In this document: piece by piece, positions 15,991-22,645 of the stretch
Layout of the letters: the number at the start of each line of letters is the position of its first letter
How positions within the stretch are numbered: position 1 is the first letter of the stretch
Assembly (NCBI GenBank): GCA_934140005.1
Contig: CAKPBB010000024.1
Coordinates: 1-24,129 of the forward strand
DNA: 24,129 nt
Reading direction: 5' to 3'
Origin: an uncultured Clostridia bacterium
GTDB taxonomy: Bacteria > Bacillota > Clostridia > TANB77 > CAG-508
Notes under the pieces: model-generated
What the model saw: the letters and a program-made list of their open reading frames with translations, nothing else
What the model was told of the DNA's origin: nothing
The model's database searches: none
Made by a program: the position numbers and the translations under genes

Positions 15991-16019
15991 ATTATATAAA
16001 ATTATTCCAAAAATTTCAA
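15991..16019 (-). promoter_or_regulatory. Sigma-A promoter of asnS
   Basis: On the minus strand TTGAAA (16019-16014), a 17-base spacer and TATAAT (15996-15991). The predicted start lies about 25 bases before the ATG. Confidence 0.65.
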
Positions 16020-16039
16020 TATTTTTTTAGTATTTTATC

Positions 16040-16068
16040 TTGACAAATGTCAAAAATAATTTTATAAT
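16040..16068 (+). promoter_or_regulatory. Consensus promoter of tRNA-Met
   Basis: Perfect TTGACA (16040-16045), 17-base spacer, perfect TATAAT (16063-16068), about 33 bases before the tRNA. The -35 lies in a small inverted repeat, TTGACA-AA-TGTCAA. Confidence 0.75.
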
Positions 16069-16101
16069 AGATATCGTTGATACGCAATTTAATATATTTA
16101 T

Positions 16102-16178
16102 GGCGAAGTAGCTCAGTTGGCTAGAGCATCCGGTTCATACCCGGCAGGTCATGTGTTCAAATCACATCTTCGCTACCA
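16102..16178 (+). tRNA. tRNA-Met (CAU), elongator type
   Basis: A 77-base cloverleaf with encoded CCA. Acceptor GGCGAAG pairs with CTTCGCT (G1 opposite U72, as in the Bacillus elongator tRNA-Met that I recall). D arm GCTC/GAGC, anticodon loop TTCATAC with CAT at 16136-16138, T arm ATGTG/CACAT with loop TTCAAAT. The top pair of the anticodon stem is U opposite C, a mismatch. The initiator tRNA hallmarks (unpaired position 1, three G:C pairs above the anticodon loop) are absent. A tRNA-Ile with lysidine would also read CAT, but the body resembles tRNA-Met. Confidence 0.93.
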
Positions 16179-16180
16179 CA

Positions 16181-16214
16181 AAAAAAAGCTTGAATTATCA
16201 AGCTTTTTTATTTT
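16181..16214 (+). terminator. Terminator of tRNA-Met
   Basis: AGCTTGA (16187-16193) pairs with TCAAGCT (16198-16204), extended by flanking A and T runs, with TTTTTATTTT after the stem. Confidence 0.85.
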
Positions 16215-16257
16215 GCTATTTATCATAATTTTTCTTTAGAACAACTCCATAAATATA

Positions 16258-16286
16258 TTGTAAAAAAGTAGAATATATAGTAAACT
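16258..16286 (+). promoter_or_regulatory. Possible promoter of the 265-residue membrane protein gene
   Basis: TTGTAA (16258-16263), a 17-base spacer and TAAACT (16281-16286). The -10 falls inside the 21-nt element that also occurs at 17835. A TATAAT at 16294-16299 is an alternative -10 without a good -35. Confidence 0.4.
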
Positions 16287-16292
16287 ATAAAT
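16272..16292. repeat. 21-nt palindromic element, copy 1
   Basis: A 21-base sequence with core TATAGTAAACTATA (two 6-bp half-sites around AA) that is identical at 17835-17855. It ends 33 bases before the start of the gene at 16326 and overlaps the likely -10. Confidence 0.65.
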
Positions 16293-16325
16293 ATATAATT
16301 TTATTAAAATTGGAGGAAAATCAAT

Positions 16326-17123
16326 ATGGAGAAAAAAGTTACAAAGTTAAATTTATCAACATTATTTTTAATATTAGCAATACTAGTAATAATAGTAATG
16401 TCTATATTTATGTTCAAACTTTATAATGAAAAAATGACTGAAGTAAATAAGTCATCTGTTCTTCAATCTCAAGTAAATATCTTAAATGAAAAACTTACAA
16501 ATTTACAAGAAAAAATAAATAAAATATCAGAAACTGTAAATGAGAACTCAACAACACAGACAAATTCTTCTAACAATTCAGAAACAACTAATAATACAGC
16601 ATCAAAAGTAACTTATTCAATTAACACTAAAGATGGAATATTTGCAACAATAACTGCTACTAAAGATGATAAAACTGTTACAAAAGAGTTTGAAATGTCT
16701 GCTGAAATTTTAAATACTGGTACAATGGAACTTCCAACTTTAGGTACTGTTGCCTTAGTTGCTGATTCAGGTGGCGAATATTGTGGTGTAAGTATATATC
16801 AATTAGTTGACAATGAAATTAAATTAGTTGGAACTATAAATTGTGGTGCTGATATGGTTAAAGATGCTACTTATACAGTTACAAACAAAAATGAAAACAC
16901 AGCAATCATAAATGCAAAAATAAATAATGAAACAATCTCAAAAGAATTTGAAATATCAACTAAAATTACTAATACAAGTATTATAGATATTTTTAATTTT
17001 GGTAAAGTTGTTTTAATATCTGAAACTGAAGGTGAAAATTCTAAAACACAAGTATATAGATTAAGTAAAGATTATACTACAGGAAAAATTACAGAAATCA
17101 AAAATGTTGGTTCAATACAATAA
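16326..17123 (+). CDS. Membrane-anchored protein with duplicated beta domain, unknown
   Basis: A 265-residue protein with GGAGG nine bases before the ATG. Residues 1-10 are basic and 11-32 are a single transmembrane helix (LSTLFLILAILVIIVMSIF), so the rest is probably outside the cell. About 38-72 is a predicted coiled coil (LQSQVNILNEKLTNLQEKIN), and 73-93 is an Asn/Thr/Ser-rich linker. Two related copies of a domain of roughly 80 residues follow: repeat 1 about 94-174 and repeat 2 about 180-263, with KEFEMSAEILNT (120-131) matching KEFEISTKITNT (206-217) at an offset of 86. Repeat 1 has two Cys (about 153 and 173) that repeat 2 lacks. I do not recognise the domain. A hairpin terminator follows, shared with the convergent gene. 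Confidence 0.75.
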   Translation: MEKKVTKLNLSTLFLILAILVIIVMSIFMFKLYNEKMTEVNKSSVLQSQVNILNEKLTNLQEKINKISETVNENSTTQTNSSNNSETTNNTASKVTYSINTKDGIFATITATKDDKTVTKEFEMSAEILNTGTMELPTLGTVALVADSGGEYCGVSIYQLVDNEIKLVGTINCGADMVKDATYTVTNKNENTAIINAKINNETISKEFEISTKITNTSIIDIFNFGKVVLISETEGENSKTQVYRLSKDYTTGKITEIKNVGSIQ

Positions 17124-17136
17124 TAACATATAACTA

Positions 17137-17164
17137 AAAAGTTCCAGTGTGAGCTGGAACTTTT
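17137..17164. terminator. Bidirectional terminator between convergent surface-protein genes
   Basis: AAAAGTTCCAG (17137-17147), loop TGTGAG, CTGGAACTTTT (17154-17164): an exact 11-bp stem with A and T flanks on both sides. It lies just after the gene at 16326 and 24 bases past the stop of the gene at 17189. Confidence 0.85.
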
Positions 17165-17188
17165 ATTATTGCCTTATTTTCTATTTAT

Positions 17189-17788
17189 TTAGGTTCTCTT
17201 TGACATATATAATATATAGTCATTTTCATTATCTATTAAAAATTCATTTTCAACATCATAAGTTAATTCACCGTTTCTTCCATCATCATATTTTAATTCT
17301 ATTGTAGTATTATCTTTTATTGTATAAATTCCATCATCTATAAATTCAGAAGATCTACCACCTGTAATGTTGTTAGTAAATTTTTTATTATCATAGAATG
17401 TAAAATCACCTGTAATACCTAATGAACCAAATATAGTCATTGGACTAATTTCATTACCATTTTTATCTGTTACTTTTTCAAATTTCCAATCACCTTTTAA
17501 GATTTCATCTGTTATTTGAATTTGTTTATCATTTGTATCTTCCGTATTTTCTTTATTTTCAGTATCTTTTGTATTTTCTTTATTCTCTATATCTTCCGTA
17601 TCTTCCGTATCTTCTGTATTTAATATATTGTTTCCCCCAGTTGTATTTTCTTGTTTCGCCATAATATCATTTGAATCCTTAACACCATTTAATTTGTAAA
17701 TTTTAAAAAATATTCCTGCCATTACTCCAATAATAATTATTATAATTGCAAATTTTAAACCTATTTTAATTTCTTCATTTTCTTTCAT
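17189..17788 (-). CDS. Membrane-anchored protein with repeat linker, lipocalin-like end
   Basis: A 199-residue protein; AGAGGG is five bases before the ATG. A Lys/Glu-rich start is followed by a transmembrane helix (about 11-30; FAIIIIIIGVMAGIFFKIY), then a linker. Residues 57-87 form a low-complexity stretch with a three-residue period of Thr/Ile/Lys, Glu and Asp/Asn (TEDTEDTEDIENKENTKDTE and on). The C-terminal 100 residues begin LKGDWKFEKVTDKNG and contain GDFTFYDNKKFTNN, GIYTIKDNTTIELKY and LTYDVENEFLI, the pattern of a small lipocalin-like beta barrel found in secreted Firmicute proteins. That fold is an inference from strand pattern and the GxW motif. Function unknown. It may have its own promoter over the 21-nt palindrome that touches the end of the gene upstream. 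Confidence 0.7.
   Translation of the reverse strand: MKENEEIKIGLKFAIIIIIIGVMAGIFFKIYKLNGVKDSNDIMAKQENTTGGNNILNTEDTEDTEDIENKENTKDTENKENTEDTNDKQIQITDEILKGDWKFEKVTDKNGNEISPMTIFGSLGITGDFTFYDNKKFTNNITGGRSSEFIDDGIYTIKDNTTIELKYDDGRNGELTYDVENEFLIDNENDYILYMSKRT
17528..17617. repeat. Short tandem repeat inside a coding region
   Basis: Degenerate 9-base units (TATCTTCCG and variants on the plus strand) encode the Thr-Glu-Asp/Asn linker of the gene at 17189-17788. Unit length is a multiple of three, so gain or loss changes the linker length without a frameshift. Confidence 0.65.
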
Positions 17789-17818
17789 AAAATCCCTCTT
17801 TCAATAATATAATACTAC

Positions 17819-17847
17819 ATAATATTGTAACATAAATATATAGTAAA
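17819..17847 (-). promoter_or_regulatory. Possible promoter of the gene at 17189-17788
   Basis: On the minus strand TTTACT (17847-17842), a 17-base spacer and TATTAT (17824-17819). The -35 lies inside the second copy of the 21-nt palindromic element. Confidence 0.4.
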
Positions 17848-17855
17848 CTATAAAT
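17835..17855. repeat. 21-nt palindromic element, copy 2
   Basis: Identical over 21 bases to 16272-16292, with core TATAGTAAACTATA. It overlaps the stop codon of the 149-residue gene (17848-17850) and ends 46 bases before the start of the gene at 17788. Both copies are also preceded on the plus strand by TATTGTAA, four to eight bases away. Confidence 0.65.
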
Positions 17856-18297
17856 TTATGTGCAATATTCTTTTAATTTTATTTATTAATTTCTTTAAAA
17901 AAGTCTCTTTATACTCTATCAAATCATTACTTGCTGAAGTTTTGTCTGCCTTGATTTCATCTTCAAAAACATCATCTGGATTATACTTTTCTCTTAATAT
18001 TCTTTCATATTTTTCATCATTTTTTGTGCACTCATTAAGCAATACATCTTTTTCTGATTGATCACACATATAATTTAAATATAAACCTGCTATAAAATCC
18101 TTTGTTTCATCCATCATTTGATTTTCATATATTTTTAACTCTGAATTATATTGATATTTATATAATTTATCTCTGTTATTTATAATATTTTCTTTAAGTT
18201 CTTCTGGTATTTTACTCAGTAGCTCATTTGGTAAATAATTGAAAATTTCGTATAATTCAGAAAACATTTTTGCATAATTACATTCAACTTTATTCAT
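17848..18297 (-). CDS. 149-residue partner of the kinase-like protein, unknown
   Basis: The second gene of an operon with the large kinase-like gene: nine bases separate the upstream stop from this ATG, and the AAGGA site overlaps that stop codon, which suggests translational coupling. The product is soluble and mostly helical, with FSELYEIFNYLPNELLSKIP (about 13-32), then KENIINNRDKLYKYQYNSE, DETKDFIAGLYLNYMCDQSE (about 63-82), a highly charged middle and a basic C-terminus (KKLINKIKRILHINL). I recall similar small helical proteins of unknown function in Clostridia, but I cannot name a family. No catalytic motif is visible. From its tight coupling it may bind, chaperone or inhibit the large protein; that is inference. 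Confidence 0.7.
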   Translation of the reverse strand: MNKVECNYAKMFSELYEIFNYLPNELLSKIPEELKENIINNRDKLYKYQYNSELKIYENQMMDETKDFIAGLYLNYMCDQSEKDVLLNECTKNDEKYERILREKYNPDDVFEDEIKADKTSASNDLIEYKETFLKKLINKIKRILHINL

Positions 18298-18306
18298 ATT
18301 TTATCC

Positions 18307-21243
18307 TTATCTATCGTTTCCTTCACTCTTTTTATCTTGTAGTTCTACTTCTCCATTAACATGATGTTTTTTGCTAAATATATTAGAAAGAAAATTTTTT
18401 GCACCTATAATTGTTGCTTGAATTTTAGAAAATCTTCTTGTTTCTGTCAATTGTTGTAAATCACCTGTAGTAATTGATGGAGATACCTCATCTTGGTACT
18501 TCTCTACTGTAACTTCAGGCATATATGGTTGCTGTTTATATTTTTCAATTAAATCTTTTGCTCTTTGAGCATCAGTTATATTTGTGCTAACTCTTGCTTT
18601 ATCAATTGTATAATAATCTAATACTGTTATTGCATCAGTTTTTGCAACTTCATTAACTCCAGCCAATGTTTTTCCCACTTCTGATTCAAGTTCTGTTGAT
18701 TTCACTGATGTATCAGAGTTTAATTTAAAGTAATCTCTTATCTTCTTTATTGTTTCAGAGTCCATATTATATTTATTAGCAACCTGTTCAGTTATTTTAG
18801 GTTCATTCAACATATCAATTAAAAGTTCCTCTTGTTCTTGTCCTGCTAAAAAATTTGGATCATCAATTAGCCTTAATAAAACTTTTAAACCATATCCCAT
18901 ACTTACGAACATAGCCTTTTTTAAAAAAGCTTTTCGTAATAAGTCATTCTTTTTATCTTCTGGTACGCCTGAAGCCAATATACTTTCGTATTCTTCTCTA
19001 AGTTCATCTTTTTTTGAAAATATATTTAGTCCTGTATATTCTTTTATACTTCCTAATTTATCTTGTAATTTTCTTTCAGCATTTAGTCTTCTAGCTAATC
19101 TATCTTCCTCATATTTACTAAACTCTTCGATTCTTTTTGACAGCATATCAACCATTGAAATATCTTTAATATTTGTCATTTCAACTTCTTTTACTCTTCC
19201 CGACTTTTCTTGCACTTCTGTTACTTTCCCCGTAACATATTCAAATGGCATAGTTAAAACTTCATTTTCAGATTTTTCATTCAATTGTTGATCAGGAGCA
19301 AGCTGTTCAACCGGAAAAGCCTTATCATCTTTTTTCAAAATTCTACAATATCGTACCCCAGCATTCATAGTTGTAGCAGAACCTAAATCTGTACCAAAAG
19401 ACACTAAACTTTCATATCGATTATTTCTTCCTTCTTCAATAGCCTGACTTGTACCAGTTCCCATTCTTCTAATAATCATGTCATATTTTCTTGATGGCAT
19501 ATTATTAGCTAAAGCATCTATCCTTAGTAAACCTTCTGTGATATCCAGAACTGAAATTGCTGCATTTTCAACTTTTCCATATACACCTCTTGTCAATGAA
19601 TTTATAGGCTCATATTGAGTACCTTTATAAAAATCTAAAGCTTTTTTATATTCTTCAGGTATCTTTATTTTACCATCATATAAGTTTTTCAATAAATATT
19701 CTTGTATACTTTCAGAAAACTCATTTAAATCAGCTACTTTTGCTCCATTAATATCTCTTAATGAATATTTAATAAGTCTATTGGCTGCATTTCTTGAAGT
19801 CAAAAGTGGTCTGCCATTAATAGTTTTAATGTCACTAATATTTATTAGTCTTGCATATGTTTTTCTATTATAAAAATTATCAAATTCATTTGCAAGGTCT
19901 TCAAGTTGTTCAACTTTTTTAGGATTATATTCTTTTTCGAGCATATCACAACTATATGCAACAGATTCTTGTAAACTTTTTCCAGTTACACCTTTCCTTC
20001 TGTTATATTCTATAGCCTTAATTGCTAATTTTCTTACAGCATCATCACTCGTTTCTGGAAAAGCTTCTTGTAATTTTTTAATCAAAGAATTCGGATATGC
20101 ATATCTTCTAGTCTGAATTTCTACATTTTCATAATCTTCATTACAAGTCACATTAAATTTTCCATTTTCTCTCATTGCCAACACATAATTTAAAATAATT
20201 TGTTCTGTGTCTGCTTGAACATTTTCTGCTGAATCAAATCTAATTATATAATCATCATTGTTTTCACATCTAAAATATATTGCTGGAATTTCACCACTTA
20301 ATGGTATTACTCTAATATCATTTTTATATGATTCTAAACTTCTAAATGCTTGTTTATAAATTGTAGGTGTATCAATGTCACTCCACAAATAATTATAATC
20401 AACTTCGACTAATGATGGAATATTTTTTCCATAAAAATCAGGATCTCTATCTGGAAAATATTTCTCACCTTTTTCTGCTAATTCTTCTTTCTTTCTAAAT
20501 GCCTGTTTAAATTTATCTTGAAAAAATTCTTTTCTTTCTACAATTTTATTAAGTAATTCTTGTGTTTTAGCTTCATCTCCTTTGCATTTTGAAAAGGCAT
20601 AATCATGAAATATAGCCATATAATCAGCTTTAGATATACTTTGTAGACGTTCAATATATTTTTGCATATCTTCTAAAAAATCAATTCCATATATTCCAAA
20701 AATTGCATTACTAACTACATAATTATATATTGGAGCTTCTTCTTTATATAGAGTATTAAAATTTGTTGACATATATAAATCTTTACTATCTGGTTCATCT
20801 ATATATCTAAAAGCTTGTTCTTTATCAACTCCAAAAACTCTATTATCGTTTGTAACTATAAAATTTCTACTATGAGAGTCATAATTGCAAAGCAAATAAT
20901 CTACTACATATTCTCCTAATAATTGCTCGTATATTTCTTTTTTTTCATCATTATACAAGTAAAGGTTTCTACCCTCTTTATATTCTTGAACAGCACCAAA
21001 TCTACCATCAACAGTTGCTAAAGAAACTTTTACGGCTGTATCCGGTGAAATTATTTGTTGTAGTTTTGAAGCAGCGACTTGAATATATGCCATATATTCT
21101 TTTAAATTACCGCTTTTATCTTGTGCTGGTTTAAACAAATATTTATTTCCATCAGGATTTATTATTTCAATTATCTCTCCTGTATTCCCCTTATCGAATC
21201 TCCTTTTTTCCGCACTATCTGAAATAATAATTTCTTCTTCCAT
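18307..21243 (-). CDS. Large multidomain protein: atypical kinase plus ADP-ribosyltransferase-like segment
   Basis: A 978-residue soluble protein. GAGG six bases before the ATG at 21243 fixes the start; an in-frame TTG four codons earlier overlaps the SD. Residues about 20-150 look like an atypical HipA/PI3-4-kinase-like fold: ATP-site Lys38 in KYLFKP, Glu49 in KEYMAY, a catalytic-loop motif NYDSHSRNF (120-128: Asp122, His124, Asn127) and metal-binding Asp140 in FGVDKEQAF. A helical region follows (about 180-560). Residues about 585-680 resemble an R-S-E ADP-ribosyltransferase: IIRRMGTG (Arg592/593), YESLVSFGTD (Ser612/615) and SENEVL (Glu659-x-Glu661). The C-terminal 280 residues are helical and charged. 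No signal peptide or membrane helix is seen. Both enzymatic assignments come from motif reading; the kinase is the firmer one. It is expressed with the 149-residue gene. Confidence 0.7.
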   Translation of the reverse strand: MEEEIIISDSAEKRRFDKGNTGEIIEIINPDGNKYLFKPAQDKSGNLKEYMAYIQVAASKLQQIISPDTAVKVSLATVDGRFGAVQEYKEGRNLYLYNDEKKEIYEQLLGEYVVDYLLCNYDSHSRNFIVTNDNRVFGVDKEQAFRYIDEPDSKDLYMSTNFNTLYKEEAPIYNYVVSNAIFGIYGIDFLEDMQKYIERLQSISKADYMAIFHDYAFSKCKGDEAKTQELLNKIVERKEFFQDKFKQAFRKKEELAEKGEKYFPDRDPDFYGKNIPSLVEVDYNYLWSDIDTPTIYKQAFRSLESYKNDIRVIPLSGEIPAIYFRCENNDDYIIRFDSAENVQADTEQIILNYVLAMRENGKFNVTCNEDYENVEIQTRRYAYPNSLIKKLQEAFPETSDDAVRKLAIKAIEYNRRKGVTGKSLQESVAYSCDMLEKEYNPKKVEQLEDLANEFDNFYNRKTYARLINISDIKTINGRPLLTSRNAANRLIKYSLRDINGAKVADLNEFSESIQEYLLKNLYDGKIKIPEEYKKALDFYKGTQYEPINSLTRGVYGKVENAAISVLDITEGLLRIDALANNMPSRKYDMIIRRMGTGTSQAIEEGRNNRYESLVSFGTDLGSATTMNAGVRYCRILKKDDKAFPVEQLAPDQQLNEKSENEVLTMPFEYVTGKVTEVQEKSGRVKEVEMTNIKDISMVDMLSKRIEEFSKYEEDRLARRLNAERKLQDKLGSIKEYTGLNIFSKKDELREEYESILASGVPEDKKNDLLRKAFLKKAMFVSMGYGLKVLLRLIDDPNFLAGQEQEELLIDMLNEPKITEQVANKYNMDSETIKKIRDYFKLNSDTSVKSTELESEVGKTLAGVNEVAKTDAITVLDYYTIDKARVSTNITDAQRAKDLIEKYKQQPYMPEVTVEKYQDEVSPSITTGDLQQLTETRRFSKIQATIIGAKNFLSNIFSKKHHVNGEVELQDKKSEGNDR

Positions 21244-21278
21244 ACAATACCTCAATTAAATCTCTATTATTATATAAT

Positions 21279-21307
21279 ATATTATCATATAAAAAATTTC
21301 TCTTCAA
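21279..21307 (-). promoter_or_regulatory. Sigma-A promoter of the kinase-like operon
   Basis: On the minus strand TTGAAG (21307-21302), a 17-base spacer and TAATAT (21284-21279). The predicted start lies about 30 bases before the ATG. The stretch 21308-21440 upstream of it is AT-rich without other structure I can support. Confidence 0.55.
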
Positions 21308-21440
21308 TTAAAGACAATAATGTTATAAAATTGTTATATTTTTAAGCTATTTATAAATTGCATTATCAAATGAATTTGTTTTCCAAAAATTTCCAACACA
21401 ACTTTCTATAACAAAGCAAAAGTGGACATTATGATAATTG

Positions 21441-21482
21441 CAAAAGAAAAAATCTCGAAGTTATATTTTAACCACGAGATTT
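21441..21482 (-). terminator. Terminator of mazF
   Basis: On the minus strand AAATCTCG (21482-21475) pairs with CGAGATTT (21457-21450), with an inner GTTA/TAAC pair, and is followed by a TTTTCTTTT tract. It lies eight bases after the mazF stop and insulates the kinase-like operon from mazF transcription. Confidence 0.75.
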
Positions 21483-21489
21483 CTATATA

Positions 21490-21840
21490 TCACTCTTCCA
21501 GTCCGAAACTTATACCTATTGCATTATTTACTCTACTCATAATATTCGTATCATCAATATGTCCTATTTTTTCTTTCAATCTACTTTTATCAATAGTTCT
21601 TATTTGTTCAGCAAGAACTACAGAATCAGATTTCAAACCATTAGCATCTGATGCAATTTCTATATGAGTTGGCAATTTGTTTTTTCCAGTTTGTGATGTA
21701 ATTGCTGCTGCAATTACTGTCGGACTATATTTATTTCCCATATCATTTTGTATAATCAATACTGGTCTTATTCCACCTTGTTCTGAACCTATTACAGGAC
21801 TCAAATCTGCATAAAACATATCTCCTCTTTTTATTACCAT
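21490..21840 (-). CDS. ndoA: MazF-type mRNA endoribonuclease (NdoA/EndoA)
   Basis: A sequence-specific RNase toxin that cleaves mRNA; the Bacillus orthologue cuts at UACAU. The start at 21840 has AGGAG eight bases upstream and gives 116 residues, the same length as B. subtilis NdoA. The opening MVIKRGDMFYADLSPVIGSE is nearly that of NdoA, and the catalytic Arg25 (GGIRPVLIIQND) and Thr48 (AAITSQT) are in place, as is LAEQIRTIDKSRL. The protein looks intact. The usual ribbon-helix-helix antitoxin gene (ndoAI) and alr are not directly upstream; instead a GerS/LolA-like gene precedes it by 49 bases with no terminator between, so the two are probably one transcript. Confidence 0.93.
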   Translation of the reverse strand: MVIKRGDMFYADLSPVIGSEQGGIRPVLIIQNDMGNKYSPTVIAAAITSQTGKNKLPTHIEIASDANGLKSDSVVLAEQIRTIDKSRLKEKIGHIDDTNIMSRVNNAIGISFGLEE

Positions 21841-21889
21841 TTTCTTCACTCCTATTTTACATATAGAACGCAATTATTGCTATGCTTAT

Positions 21890-22504
21890 TTAGTTTATTT
21901 CTATATCTGTATATAATATGCAAATTGTTGTTTTTTTGTTTTTATCTTTAACTTCAATTTTTACAGGTCTTTTTTCTTTTTTATCAAATGTCAGTTGAAT
22001 ATATTTACCATATGTATTATTTTCAAAATTTTTTACAGTTAATATTAGTTCTTCATTTTCTTCATAACTTTCTAAAATTCCATTTTCTAAATTTTTTGAA
22101 AAAGTTGTCAAATACATTGTATTTAAAAAGTATTTTCCATAATCATTATATACTTTTTCTAAATTAGAGTTACTTTTCTTTAGTTTTATTACACCTAAAT
22201 CATTTTCTATTGTTAGATTTTTCAATTCTTCTGGCGATTTTACTATTTGAATACTACCATTTGATTTTACTTCTTGATATACTTCATACCTATTTTCTGT
22301 TTTATTACTATTTATAACAACAATTGCATTTGCTTTATAATTTTTTATATTTTTAACATAAGCAATAACATCTTCATTGTTTTTGATACTTATATTATTA
22401 CCAGTAATATTGTTTTTATAATAAAAAAATATAAAAATTATTAAAATAATAAAAATTAAAAAAATTAGAATTTTCTTTTCTTTAAAAAATTTCATATAGG
22501 TCAT
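21890..22504 (-). CDS. GerS/LolA-like membrane-anchored protein
   Basis: A protein of up to 204 residues. The N-terminus is a basic segment and one transmembrane helix (about 13-29; ILIFLIFIILIIFIFFYY) without a lipobox Cys. The ectodomain starts with EDVIAYVKNIKNYKANAIVV and has repeated strands ending in KRPVKIEVKDKNKKTTICIL, similar in layout to LolA-like domains such as the clostridial germination lipoprotein GerS. In C. difficile, gerS lies upstream of alr2 and ndoAI-ndoA, so the place next to ndoA supports the call. The start is uncertain: ATG 22504 and ATG 22495 both lack an adjacent SD, while AAAGGAG lies 27 bases upstream of the first, with an in-frame TAG in between. GerS acts in spore cortex hydrolysis; whether this protein does so is unknown. 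Confidence 0.6.
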   Translation of the reverse strand: MTYMKFFKEKKILIFLIFIILIIFIFFYYKNNITGNNISIKNNEDVIAYVKNIKNYKANAIVVINSNKTENRYEVYQEVKSNGSIQIVKSPEELKNLTIENDLGVIKLKKSNSNLEKVYNDYGKYFLNTMYLTTFSKNLENGILESYEENEELILTVKNFENNTYGKYIQLTFDKKEKRPVKIEVKDKNKKTTICILYTDIEIN

Positions 22505-22555
22505 AATTAACTATTTAAAATTAATTACTAACTCCTTTCATTTTAAATAAAATTT

Positions 22556-22584
22556 ATACTATGAAAAACTTCATATAACTTCAA
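22556..22584 (-). promoter_or_regulatory. Possible promoter of the GerS-like/ndoA unit
   Basis: On the minus strand TTGAAG (22584-22579), a 17-base spacer and TAGTAT (22561-22556). The -35 overlaps the T tract of the dusB terminator. Confidence 0.5.
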
Positions 22585-22614
22585 AAAACCGAATAGATTA
22601 ACTCTATTCGGTTT
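22583..22614 (-). terminator. Terminator of dusB
   Basis: On the minus strand ACCGAATAGA (22612-22603) pairs with TCTATTCGGT (22597-22588) across a five-base loop and is followed by TTTTTT. It lies about 30 bases after the dusB stop codon. Confidence 0.88.
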
Positions 22615-22645
22615 CATTATATTCTCAATAAGATTTTTTATGATT

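Noticed and set aside
15961..16039. T-box riboswitch in front of asnS
   Set aside because: The promoter leaves a leader of only about 25 bases, with no stem I, no T-box sequence and no anti-terminator.
16102..16178. tRNA used as an integration site for the accessory-looking genes downstream
   Set aside because: No integrase gene is visible and I found no repeat of the tRNA 3' end later in the window.
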